A stretch of 32,109 bases of DNA, taken from Treponema sp. UBA1798. Lineage in GTDB: Bacteria; Spirochaetota; Spirochaetia; Treponematales; Treponemataceae. The stretch is from the NCBI GenBank assembly GCA_002319875.1, contig DCFS01000079.1, positions 3,738-35,846 of the forward strand, written 5' to 3'. A program made the translations under genes and the position numbers. Below are positions 25,223 to 32,109 of this stretch, piece by piece. The notes beneath the pieces are model-generated. The model worked only from the letters and a program-made list of their open reading frames with translations, was not told where the DNA came from and did no database searches. The first letter of the stretch is position 1, and the number at the start of each line of letters is the position of its first letter.

Positions 25223-25493
25223 TTATTATTTTTATTACTATTGTATTGTAAGTATAATATAAAGTGTCTACCTGTATTTTTTCCGCATCTTATAGCATAA
25301 AACCGTCAAAGCATGCTAAATTATCGAAGATTTATTCAACATTGACCGCTTGTTGCAGCCTTAAATCAGCCGAAGAAAAACGCTTCAGAGTCATAAGTTT
25401 TGCTGCAATATACCTAAAGGATGCCAAAAGTCTTTTTCATATCTGCTGAGAAAAACGTCTGCATGGTTCGTGAATAATTCGACATAATCGCCA

Positions 25494-25718
25494 ACTACGC
25501 TGCTTGCAGCGTAGTATGGAGTTCGCTAAAGGTATCGCAGTCGGGATTTAATACCCTTGATAAGAACACAAGGGCAGGGTATTGAACCCTCCGCACGGAT
25601 AAAATGAAGAGCAGGGGCGTTTTAAAATTCGAAAAGGACGCATCTGAAACTCCAGTGTCATAAGCCCCGTTTTAGTACAGGTACTTAGTACAGTTAGAAG
25701 ATTCCGTTTACGTCCTTT
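25494..25718. repeat. Nested inverted-repeat island, function unknown
   Basis: This gene-free stretch is dense in complementary pairs: a perfect 10-bp-arm palindrome ACTACGCTGC-TT-GCAGCGTAGT (25494-25515); AATACCC/GGGTATT (25550-25556, 25577-25583) enclosing CCCTTG/CAAGGG; AGGG/CCCT (25576-25590); GGGGC/GCCCC (25614-25618, 25664-25668); AAAGGACG/CGTCCTTT (25633-25640, 25711-25718); and TAGTACAG twice. It could be a non-coding RNA, a degenerate miniature transposable element or a genome-wide intergenic repeat. No known RNA family is recognised. The flanking 25225-25493 shows only AT-rich DNA with no convincing gene. Confidence 0.45.
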
Positions 25719-25764
25719 ATTTGGATAGTTCCGTAAATCTTTATAAGATATAGTGTTAAACTTC

Positions 25765-25836
25765 AGCGGATGAAGGGAGTCGAACCCTCGTCATAAGCTT
25801 GGAAGGCTTAGATAATAGCCGTTATATGACATCCGC
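25765..25836 (-). tRNA. tRNA-Gly (anticodon TCC)
   Basis: On the minus strand the seven-base acceptor stem GCGGATG/CATCCGC is perfect. The anticodon arm has stem TAAGC/GCTTA and loop CTTCCAA, giving anticodon TCC (reads GGA/GGG). The T-arm is AGGG-TTCGACT-CCCT. The discriminator base is T (U), as in bacterial tRNA-Gly, and CCA is not encoded. A near-consensus promoter lies immediately upstream. Confidence 0.95.
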
Positions 25837-25849
25837 AAAATGTATTCTA

Positions 25850-25878
25850 ACTATAACAAAACAGGAAAAAAGTGTCAA
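25850..25878 (-). promoter_or_regulatory. tRNA-Gly promoter
   Basis: On the minus strand -35 TTGACA (25873-25878), 17 bp, then -10 TATAGT (25850-25855). Predicted start near 25843 gives a short 5' leader of about 7 nt before the tRNA. This is one of the best core promoters in the window. Confidence 0.8.
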
Positions 25879-25984
25879 GCACGTCCGGATACCCGCTAAA
25901 AAAGACCGGTTCTGATTTTTTATATATAACTGATATTCTTTTCTGAGCTTCCGCAGATATTTACCCGGCTTACACAAATTTATA

Positions 25985-26069
25985 TGAAACAAGACTTGTT
26001 TCACTTTGAAACTAGTCCTGTTTCATCTTGAAACCAGTCTGATTTCAAAGTGAAGCAGGACAGGTTTCA
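25985..26069. repeat. 22-bp-periodic array of GTTTCA-N3-TGAAAC palindromes
   Basis: Three consecutive 22-bp units start at 25998, 26020 and 26042, with a fourth partial at 26064. Units one and two each contain a perfect palindrome GTTTCA-N3-TGAAAC (25998-26012, 26020-26034); unit three is degenerate (ATTTCA-AAG-TGAAGC). The first half-site also closes a 19-bp palindrome TGAAACAAG-A-CTTGTTTCA (25985-26003). Two-helical-turn phasing puts every palindrome on one face of the DNA. It lies between the divergent tRNA-Gly and the second peptide-transport operon. Could be a cooperative operator array or a genomic repeat. Confidence 0.75.
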
Positions 26070-26214
26070 ACCGGAAGTATATACATCACAGTAAGTTTAT
26101 CACAGACCGGAAGAATTACTGTTGATATGGCAATACTCATAAATTATCTATAACGTTATCATATAAAATCCCCGCTGTACAGAGAAGTGTACACAGTATG
26201 TCTGATTCTGTTTA

Positions 26215-26243
26215 TTGTATATTGCACTGCGATTTGCTATTAT
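26215..26243 (+). promoter_or_regulatory. Promoter of the second peptide-transport operon (leaderless)
   Basis: -35 TTGTAT (26215-26220), exactly 17 bp, then -10 TATTAT (26238-26243). The ATG at 26251 falls 7 nt after the -10, where transcription would start, and there is no Shine-Dalgarno sequence, so the mRNA should begin at or next to the start codon. Confidence 0.6.
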
Positions 26244-26250
26244 CTATCCT

Positions 26251-27738
26251 ATGAAAAAGCTGGTAATATTTATAATTGCGGTAGTAGTTTTTACTGTTTC
26301 CTGTACCGGAAATAAAAGTCAGCAGAATAACACGATCCGCATTAATATAAGCTCGGAACCGGACAGCCTTGATCCATGGCAGTCCGCAGCAGCGGATACC
26401 GCCTCAATTTTCCGGAACGTATTCGACGGCCTCCTGCTGTATTCACCTGAGGGAACATTTGTCCCGGGTATAGCGGAAAGCTATACTGTTTCACAGAATA
26501 AGCTTATCTATACATTTAAATTGGCAAAGGATGTCGTTTTTCATAACGGAAAAAAGCTTACCAGTAAGGATGTTCTGTATACCTACAGCAGCCTTGCAGG
26601 GCTTAACGGAGTAAAGCAGGTTTCAGCCAGATTTAAACATGTAAAAACTATTTCCGCTCCTGACGATTATACATTTGTAGTGCAGCTTACGGAACCGGAT
26701 GCGACATTCCTTTCTCTCACGGAGACAGCGATTCTTCCTGAAGGATACACGGAACAGGCAACTCATCCTGTGGGGGCTGGTCCTTTTAAGTTCGTTGAAT
26801 ATACCCCGGGACAAAAGATTGTGCTTGAGAGATTTGATGAGTATTACAATAAGGCGCGTATGCCAAAAATTCAGCGTGTGGAAGTATACATCATGACGAA
26901 CGAAGCTTCTGTTATTTCTGCGTTGAGATCAGGGCAACTGGATGCTGCATACTTTATAAACGGCAGCGATGCCGATACGCTGAAATCGTCATTTTCCATA
27001 TATTCTTCCCCGCAGAATATGATACAGATTTTCGGGTTTAATAATTCCGTAAAACCGCTGAACGATATCCGTGTAAGACAGGCAATAAACTATGCGATAA
27101 ACAAAAAAGATGTTATCGATGGAGTTTTTGACGGATATGCAACCGAACTTTATACGAATTTCAGCCCTGTTATGAAAGAATATTATAACGATGACCTTGA
27201 TGGATTATATAAACAGGATACAGAAAAAGCTAAAATGCTCCTCGCGCAGGCGGGGTATCCTGATGGTTTTAAACTTACAATTACCGTACCGGCAAATTAT
27301 GAACCTCATGTCAATACGGCACAAATTCTGGTAAGTGCTCTTGCCAATATAGGTATCAAAGCCACTATAGACTCTGTTGAATGGGCTACCTGGCTCGACA
27401 GGGTTTATGTCAGGGCGGATTATCAGTCGACTGTAATAGCTTTTGACGGAAAAATCGATCCTGATGACATTTTGGGAAGATACGTAACGTCATATCCCCG
27501 TAATTTTGTAAAATACAGTAATCATGATTATGATATCCTTATGGGCAATGCTGCTGTTGAAACCGACCAGAAAAAACGTGCTGATATGTATAAGCAATGT
27601 GAGAAGATTCTTGCAGAAGATGTCCCCTGTGTATTTATCTGTGATCCGAATCTGATCGTTGCTGCCAGAAAGAATCTGAAAGGCTATACGTTTTATCCTG
27701 TTACATTTATTGATTTCAGTACAATGTACTATGAATAA
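26251..27738 (+). CDS. Peptide ABC transporter substrate-binding lipoprotein (SBP family 5)
   Basis: A 495-residue extracytoplasmic binding protein (SBP_bac_5). The signal peptide MKKLVIFIIAVVVFTVSC ends in a relaxed lipobox (C18). Family motifs: INISSEPDSLDPW, GIAESYTVSQNKLIYTFKL, VGAGPFKFVEYTPGQ and VRQAINYAINKKDVIDG. The frame extends 12 codons upstream, but ATG at 26251 starts a proper signal peptide and matches the predicted transcription start. First gene of an A-B-C-D-F operon. It shares only family-level similarity with the binding protein at 9572-11227, so the two systems probably take different peptides (or another cluster-C ligand such as nickel chelates or sugars, less likely). 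Confidence 0.92.
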   Translation: MKKLVIFIIAVVVFTVSCTGNKSQQNNTIRINISSEPDSLDPWQSAAADTASIFRNVFDGLLLYSPEGTFVPGIAESYTVSQNKLIYTFKLAKDVVFHNGKKLTSKDVLYTYSSLAGLNGVKQVSARFKHVKTISAPDDYTFVVQLTEPDATFLSLTETAILPEGYTEQATHPVGAGPFKFVEYTPGQKIVLERFDEYYNKARMPKIQRVEVYIMTNEASVISALRSGQLDAAYFINGSDADTLKSSFSIYSSPQNMIQIFGFNNSVKPLNDIRVRQAINYAINKKDVIDGVFDGYATELYTNFSPVMKEYYNDDLDGLYKQDTEKAKMLLAQAGYPDGFKLTITVPANYEPHVNTAQILVSALANIGIKATIDSVEWATWLDRVYVRADYQSTVIAFDGKIDPDDILGRYVTSYPRNFVKYSNHDYDILMGNAAVETDQKKRADMYKQCEKILAEDVPCVFICDPNLIVAARKNLKGYTFYPVTFIDFSTMYYE

Positions 27739-27747
27739 TGAAGACCG

Positions 27748-28686
27748 ATGAACTATTATATACGGAAGATTGCAGGTTTCCTGTTTACGTTGTTTCTGAT
27801 TAGTATTATTACTTTCAGTGTTTTCCAGATTCTTCCCGGAGACCCTGCACTTGTCATGCTCGGTGTAGACGCTGACCCTGTTCAGATTGAAAATTTTCAT
27901 AAGTCTCTTGATCTTGATCGTCCCGCTATGCTGCGTTATATAAGCTGGATCACGAAAGCGTTGCACGGTAATCTCGGCATGTCATTCAGGTATCACAGAC
28001 CGGTAATTTCCGTCACGGGTCCTGCTTTTGTCGTTACCGCTCAGCTCGCATTCTTTGTACTGCTGCTGACGATTGTTACCGGAATTCCTGCCGGTATATG
28101 GCTTGCCCTTCACGATAAATCGCCCGTTTCCGTTCCTGCTTCTCTTATCGCCCAAATGGGAATTTATGTTCCTGTATTCTGTGCTGCAATTTTTTTTATA
28201 CTCATATTCTCGGTAAAGTTTCATTTATTCCCATCAATGGGGTATATCAGCTGGTCTGAAAATCCCGCCGCATGTATACGCTCTTTGTTTCTCCCTGCAG
28301 TTTCGCTGTCATTCGGAACAACTGGTGTACTTGTCCGCTATATGCGCTCTGGTATTGTCGGCCAGCTGGGACTTGATTATGTACGTACAGCCCGCAGTAA
28401 AGGTCTGGGTATGTCAAAGATTATTACCTCCCATGTTCTGAGAAATGCACTTATCCCTGTCGTTACTATATTCGGTATGCTTACCGCAGAAATACTTGGC
28501 GGCAGTATAATCATTGAAAATATTTTTTCGTTACCAGGTCTGGGAAAACTGCTTGCCGGATCAATTTTATCCCGCGATTTTCCACTTATACAGGGAATAG
28601 TGCTCTATACCGCATGCATTGTTGTTGCCTGTAACTTTTTTATAGATGTTTTGTATTCCATAATAGATCCCAGGATACGTAAATGA
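27748..28686 (+). CDS. Peptide ABC transporter permease (DppB/OppB type)
   Basis: A 312-residue inner-membrane permease: FQILPGDPALVML near the N-terminus, HGNLGMSFRYHRPV in the periplasmic loop, EAA loop DYVRTARSKGLGMSK with HVLRNALIPVV, and C-terminal LPGLGKLL and IIDPRIRK. It follows the binding-protein gene after 9 bp with only a weak ribosome-binding site, and overlaps the next permease gene by 4 bp. Confidence 0.94.
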   Translation: MNYYIRKIAGFLFTLFLISIITFSVFQILPGDPALVMLGVDADPVQIENFHKSLDLDRPAMLRYISWITKALHGNLGMSFRYHRPVISVTGPAFVVTAQLAFFVLLLTIVTGIPAGIWLALHDKSPVSVPASLIAQMGIYVPVFCAAIFFILIFSVKFHLFPSMGYISWSENPAACIRSLFLPAVSLSFGTTGVLVRYMRSGIVGQLGLDYVRTARSKGLGMSKIITSHVLRNALIPVVTIFGMLTAEILGGSIIIENIFSLPGLGKLLAGSILSRDFPLIQGIVLYTACIVVACNFFIDVLYSIIDPRIRK

Positions 28687-29492
28687 GCCGTTACCTGTCT
28701 GATACAAAAATAGTTAGTGGAATGGTAATGGTTTTCTGTGCATTCCTCTGTATGGTGACAGGTATGTTTTTTCTGCCTTATAATCCTGATGCAATTGATA
28801 TCCCGCATAAACTGCAATTTATCAGTTTTGCACATCCTTTCGGTACGGATAATCTGGGACGGGACCTTTTAAGCCGTATTATGACAGGATATCGTATTTC
28901 TTTTTTTATCGGGATATCTGCTTCCTGCTTCGGACTCATGGCAGGGGGAATAGCCGGTATGCTCGGAGGGTATTTCGGAGGAAAAACCGATGCGGTCGTT
29001 GGCAAGCTGATCGATATTCAGATGGCTTTCCCCGGAATCCTTCTGGCTTTGATGCTGGCCGCTATAGCAGGAACTGGAATGCACACGACGGTGTTTTCAC
29101 TTTGCATTATGTCCATCCCCCGTTTTGCGCGCGTTATCCGCAGCGGCTTTATACGATACCGTAATTCTTTTATGGTTATGTCAGCCAGATCCAGAGGAGC
29201 TTCTGCGCTCCGGATAATGATACATCATATCCTGCCGAATATACATAATGATATATTGACGACCTTTTCGATCAGTTTTGCGTATGCAATAATGAATGAA
29301 ACCGGGTTGAGTTATCTCGGCCTCGGTATACAACCGCCGTCACCCAGTTTCGGCAGAATGTTAAACGATGCGCAAAACTATATTATGACATCCCCCTGGT
29401 TTATACTGTTTCCGGCCATTGCAGTGGCAATACCTGTCGCAGGAATGATGCTTATAGGTGACGGCATAAGCAGCCTGAAAAATGGAACATAA
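28683..29492 (+). CDS. Peptide ABC transporter permease (DppC/OppC type)
   Basis: A 269-residue permease, partner of the DppB-type protein. Motifs are HPFGTDNLGRDLLSRI, the EAA-type loop SFMVMSARSRGASALRI with HHILPN, and the C-terminal LGLGIQPPSPSFGRMLNDAQ. It is shorter at the N-terminus than the DppC at 7522-8469, lacking its long charged cytoplasmic tail. The canonical EAA residues are degenerate (MSARSRG). ATGA overlaps with the genes on either side indicate tight coupling. Confidence 0.93.
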   Translation: MSRYLSDTKIVSGMVMVFCAFLCMVTGMFFLPYNPDAIDIPHKLQFISFAHPFGTDNLGRDLLSRIMTGYRISFFIGISASCFGLMAGGIAGMLGGYFGGKTDAVVGKLIDIQMAFPGILLALMLAAIAGTGMHTTVFSLCIMSIPRFARVIRSGFIRYRNSFMVMSARSRGASALRIMIHHILPNIHNDILTTFSISFAYAIMNETGLSYLGLGIQPPSPSFGRMLNDAQNYIMTSPWFILFPAIAVAIPVAGMMLIGDGISSLKNGT

Positions 29493-30471
29493 AATGATCT
29501 CTCAGACCAACGTCCTTGAAATAGAAAAATTATCTCTTTTTTTTATGGTAAAGCATAAACCGGCATATGCGCTTCGATCTGTCTCCCTGAATATACAGAG
29601 AGGAGAAACTGCGGCTCTTGTAGGTGAATCAGGCTGCGGTAAAACCATGACAGCCTTAAGCTGTATGGGGCTGCAGCCATCGCAGGCCGTTATTTCAGAT
29701 GGGGCTGTAAGACTTTGCGGCAGGGAAATTCTGGATTGTACAGAAGTGCAGTGGGAAAAAATACGTGGCAGTGAAATTGCAATGATATTTCAGGAACCGG
29801 CTTCTGCACTGAATCCACTTGTAAAAGCAGGGTATCAGATAGCAGAGGCAGGTATTGTACACGGTATGGATTATAAGACTGCCAAAAAAGCCGCTCTTGA
29901 GCTTATGGATAAAACAGGCCTGCCGGCGCCGTCCAGACTGTATTCATGCTATCCCTTTCAGCTTTCAGGAGGCCAGCAGCAGCGGGTTATGATAGCGGCA
30001 GCTCTTATGAATAATCCTGCGCTCCTTATTGCCGACGAACCGACGTCATCTCTGGACGTTACGATACAGGCTCAGATTATAGAACTGCTGCGTTCTCTGA
30101 ACAGAATCTCTATGACCGCCGTGCTGCTTATTACTCATGATCTTGGTATTGTGCGGTATATGTGTGATAAGGTATTTATTATGTATGCCGGAACAATCGT
30201 AGAAAGCGGTAACGCTGAACTCGTTTTTTCTGATCCCAGACATCCGTATACAAAACGGCTTCTTGATTCTCTGCCGTCTGCTGAAAAACGGGGAAAAAAA
30301 CTGCAAACTATTGAAGGATCAGTTCCTTCGCTGGAAAATCGTCCGGAATATGGCTGTATGTTCTTTGAACGTTGCAGGTTCCATATGGATGTCTGCAGAA
30401 GTGAAACACCTGTCGAGACAGGGACGATAGTTCATTCGGTATGCTGTCATCTGTATCAAAGCGGAGTCTGA
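29482..30471 (+). CDS. Peptide ABC transporter ATPase (DppD/OppD type)
   Basis: A 329-residue ATPase subunit. Walker A GESGCGKT is at 48-55, the Q-loop at IFQEPASALNP, signature LSGGQQQR at 161-168, Walker B LLIADEP at 181-187 and switch His in LITHDLGIV. The C-terminal cysteine-containing region (GCMFFERCRFHMDVC) is present. The start overlaps dppC by 11 bp; a second ATG four codons later is an equally possible start, since neither has a clear ribosome-binding site. Confidence 0.94.
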   Translation: MEHKMISQTNVLEIEKLSLFFMVKHKPAYALRSVSLNIQRGETAALVGESGCGKTMTALSCMGLQPSQAVISDGAVRLCGREILDCTEVQWEKIRGSEIAMIFQEPASALNPLVKAGYQIAEAGIVHGMDYKTAKKAALELMDKTGLPAPSRLYSCYPFQLSGGQQQRVMIAAALMNNPALLIADEPTSSLDVTIQAQIIELLRSLNRISMTAVLLITHDLGIVRYMCDKVFIMYAGTIVESGNAELVFSDPRHPYTKRLLDSLPSAEKRGKKLQTIEGSVPSLENRPEYGCMFFERCRFHMDVCRSETPVETGTIVHSVCCHLYQSGV

Positions 30472-30472
30472 G

Positions 30473-31465
30473 ATGAATGAACAATATAAGGATACCCATC
30501 CGGAATCAGTGCCTCTTATAACTTGTTCCGGCGTTTCCGGTTCATACAAAAGCAGTAACGGTAAAAAAATATACGCTGTAACGGATATCAGCCTTTCCAT
30601 TATGAAAAACGAAATATTCGGTCTTGTAGGAGAATCGGGGTGTGGTAAATCTACGCTCGGTTACATGCTGCTGAATCTGAAGACTCCTGATTCCGGACAT
30701 ATTTTTTTTGAAGGAAGGGACCTTACGGATTTTACCGGGAAAGAAAGAAAAACTTTGCGCCGGAATATGCAGGTTATATTCCAGAATCCTTCACAATCAT
30801 TGAATCCCCTACTGAAAACAGGAGAACAGATCAGAGAGAGTCTTGATATTTTCTACCATGGCATGAAGAAAAAAGAAAAGGAAAAAGCTGTCGATGCAAT
30901 GCTGGAAAGTGTCGGGCTTGATACCGGATTCAAGAACCGGTATCCGGTGAATCTTTCCGGCGGGCAGCTTCAGAGAATAGCAATCGCGCAGGCACTTATA
31001 CTGCATCCGGCTTTTATTGTATGTGACGAACCCGTTTCTTCCCTCGATGTTTCTATCCAGGCACAGGTACTGAACTTACTGCAGAATCTCCAGAAAAAAG
31101 AAAAAATGTCGTATCTGTTGATATCACATAATTTAAATGTCGTATCATATATGGCTGACCGCATCGGTGTTATGTATCTGGGAAGTCTTGTAGAACTTGG
31201 TACTGCTCCTGATATTGCAAGTCATCCACTCCATCCGTATACGCAGGCTTTATTCTGTGCATCCGGCATGATGTCTAATGTACCGGAAGACTGCCGCATT
31301 TTGAAGGGAGATATTCCTGATCCTGCCGCTCCTCCTGGTGGTTGTCCGTTTCATACGCGATGCTATCTCTGTCAACCTGTGTGCAGGAAGATAAAACCTC
31401 CTCTTCTGAAAACGGAAGACGGCCGGTTCTGTGCCTGCCATCTTGTACCTTGCGCAAAAACATAA
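30473..31465 (+). CDS. Peptide ABC transporter ATPase (DppF/OppF type)
   Basis: A 330-residue ATPase subunit. Walker A GESGCGKS is at 53-60, Q-loop IFQNPSQSLNP, signature LSGGQLQR at 161-168, Walker B FIVCDEP at 181-187, switch His in LISHNLNVV. The C-terminus keeps the oligopeptide-type extension PPGGCPFHTRCYLCQPVC. It begins 1 bp after the DppD-type gene ends, so it is the last gene of a complete five-gene importer. Confidence 0.94.
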   Translation: MNEQYKDTHPESVPLITCSGVSGSYKSSNGKKIYAVTDISLSIMKNEIFGLVGESGCGKSTLGYMLLNLKTPDSGHIFFEGRDLTDFTGKERKTLRRNMQVIFQNPSQSLNPLLKTGEQIRESLDIFYHGMKKKEKEKAVDAMLESVGLDTGFKNRYPVNLSGGQLQRIAIAQALILHPAFIVCDEPVSSLDVSIQAQVLNLLQNLQKKEKMSYLLISHNLNVVSYMADRIGVMYLGSLVELGTAPDIASHPLHPYTQALFCASGMMSNVPEDCRILKGDIPDPAAPPGGCPFHTRCYLCQPVCRKIKPPLLKTEDGRFCACHLVPCAKT

Positions 31466-31479
31466 ATGACTGTTATAAT
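31450..31479 (+). promoter_or_regulatory. dCMP deaminase promoter inside the end of the dppF-type gene
   Basis: -35 TTGCGC (31450-31455), 18 bp, then a perfect -10 TATAAT (31474-31479). Transcription would begin about 4-5 nt before the ATG at 31491, so the mRNA is nearly leaderless; no ribosome-binding site is visible. This gives the deaminase expression independent of the transporter operon. Confidence 0.55.
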
Positions 31480-31490
31480 CCATTTCAATT

Positions 31491-31985
31491 ATGAATAATG
31501 GTGAAAAGTATATACGCCCCACCTGGGATGAATATTTTATGGAAGTCTGCCGTACGGTTGCTAAACGTGCGACCTGCGACAGAGGCAGATCTGGATGTGT
31601 TATCGCACGCGATAACCAGATTCTTGTAACCGGATATGTAGGATCTCCCGCTGGTCTGCCACACTGTGATGATGTCGGACATCTGATGCGGAAAGTAATC
31701 CATTCGGATGGAACCATTTCCCAGCATTGTGTAAGAACAGTACACGCTGAACAGAATGCCATCTGTCAGGCAGCAAAACGCGGTATCAGCATAGACGGTG
31801 CAACTGTTTATTGCAAGATGACTCCCTGCCGTACCTGTGCCATGCTTATTATCAATTGCGGAATAAAACGGGTAGTCTGCGAAATGCATTATCACGATGA
31901 GTCTGATTCCCTTGAGATGTTCGATCAGGCAGGTATTCCCGTAGAGCATTTAAACGACGGCACCCAGACATATAAAGATATGTGA
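31491..31985 (+). CDS. dCMP/cytidine deaminase family protein (ComEB-like)
   Basis: A 164-residue zinc-dependent deaminase that most likely converts dCMP to dUMP for thymidylate synthesis in the cytoplasm. The catalytic motif VHAEQNAI supplies zinc ligand H85 and proton shuttle E87, and TPCRTCAM supplies C113 and C116. The upstream RPTWDEYFMEVC and the additional HCD, H and C residues (about 58-80) match the second, structural zinc site of bacterial dCMP deaminases. Length is normal. Unrelated in function to the transporter before it, with its own promoter. Confidence 0.92.
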   Translation: MNNGEKYIRPTWDEYFMEVCRTVAKRATCDRGRSGCVIARDNQILVTGYVGSPAGLPHCDDVGHLMRKVIHSDGTISQHCVRTVHAEQNAICQAAKRGISIDGATVYCKMTPCRTCAMLIINCGIKRVVCEMHYHDESDSLEMFDQAGIPVEHLNDGTQTYKDM

Positions 31986-32109
31986 GCTATCTGCAAAATC
32001 CGTTAATTTTCTACAAATGATCCACTGAAGTTGTTCAGTATGGAAAAGCGGCAATAGAAAAATTCAGGACCATCCGGTTGTAAGTTTTTTCTACTTTTTC
32101 AGATTTGCC

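Noticed and set aside
25264..25449. Open frame of 61 codons beside the sugar operon
   Set aside because: No ribosome-binding site, no recognisable domain, and composition like the surrounding non-coding DNA.
25576..25590. T-arm-like AGGG-tattgaa-CCCT suggesting a second, broken tRNA
   Set aside because: No matching acceptor stem or anticodon arm can be built around it; it belongs to the nested inverted repeats.
25985..26069. Possible CRISPR array
   Set aside because: The period is 22 bp with palindromes touching one another and no unique spacers of normal length; there are no cas genes in the window.

Overview
The window is one contiguous stretch of a low-to-moderate GC bacterial chromosome. 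No rRNA, phage module or CRISPR array is visible. The organism is uncertain. The best guess is a spirochaete of the Treponema type: solute-binding proteins are lipoproteins, TTG starts recur, several promoters sit so close to the start codon that mRNAs would be leaderless, a DapL-type aminotransferase is present, and the tRNA lacks an encoded CCA. A Firmicute is not excluded.

Left edge (1-4000): glyceraldehyde-3-phosphate dehydrogenase, a GlxA-type AraC regulator and an Isf-like iron-sulfur flavoprotein lie on the minus strand. A homocysteine S-methyltransferase lies on the plus strand.

Centre-left (4072-17820): this looks like a set of genes for taking up peptides and breaking down D-amino-acid-containing material. 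A minus-strand operon runs dppA - terminator hairpin - dppB - dppC - oppD - oppF - cytoplasmic beta-lactamase-fold hydrolase. Divergent from it is an LD-carboxypeptidase (ldcA). Next come a TetR repressor and a divergent three-gene operon: a D-cysteine desulfhydrase/ACC deaminase-family PLP enzyme, a VanH-like D-lactate dehydrogenase and an LL-diaminopimelate aminotransferase. A divergent alanine racemase closes the group. A TTGACA-17-TATATT promoter with a palindrome in its spacer and a second copy just downstream suggests TetR control of the three-gene operon. My inference is import of murein-type peptides, removal of D-amino acids, racemisation, and disposal of pyruvate or DAP. No single gene proves this.

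Middle (17821-18514): a small scar. A short unrecognised ORF overlaps a chimeric ORF made of an IS3 OrfA N-terminus joined to the last residues of an OmpR-type response regulator.

Centre-right (18515-25171): a minus-strand carbohydrate operon of solute-binding lipoprotein, two CUT1 permeases and a very large cytoplasmic glycoside hydrolase of the GH106-like type. It has no ATPase of its own.

25172-26250 is a roughly 1.1 kb intergenic island. It holds a nested inverted-repeat region, tRNA-Gly(UCC) with a near-consensus promoter, and a 22-bp-periodic array of GTTTCA-N3-TGAAAC palindromes.

Right edge (26251-31985): a second complete oligopeptide ABC transporter operon (A-B-C-D-F, plus strand), probably leaderless, followed by a dCMP deaminase with its own promoter.
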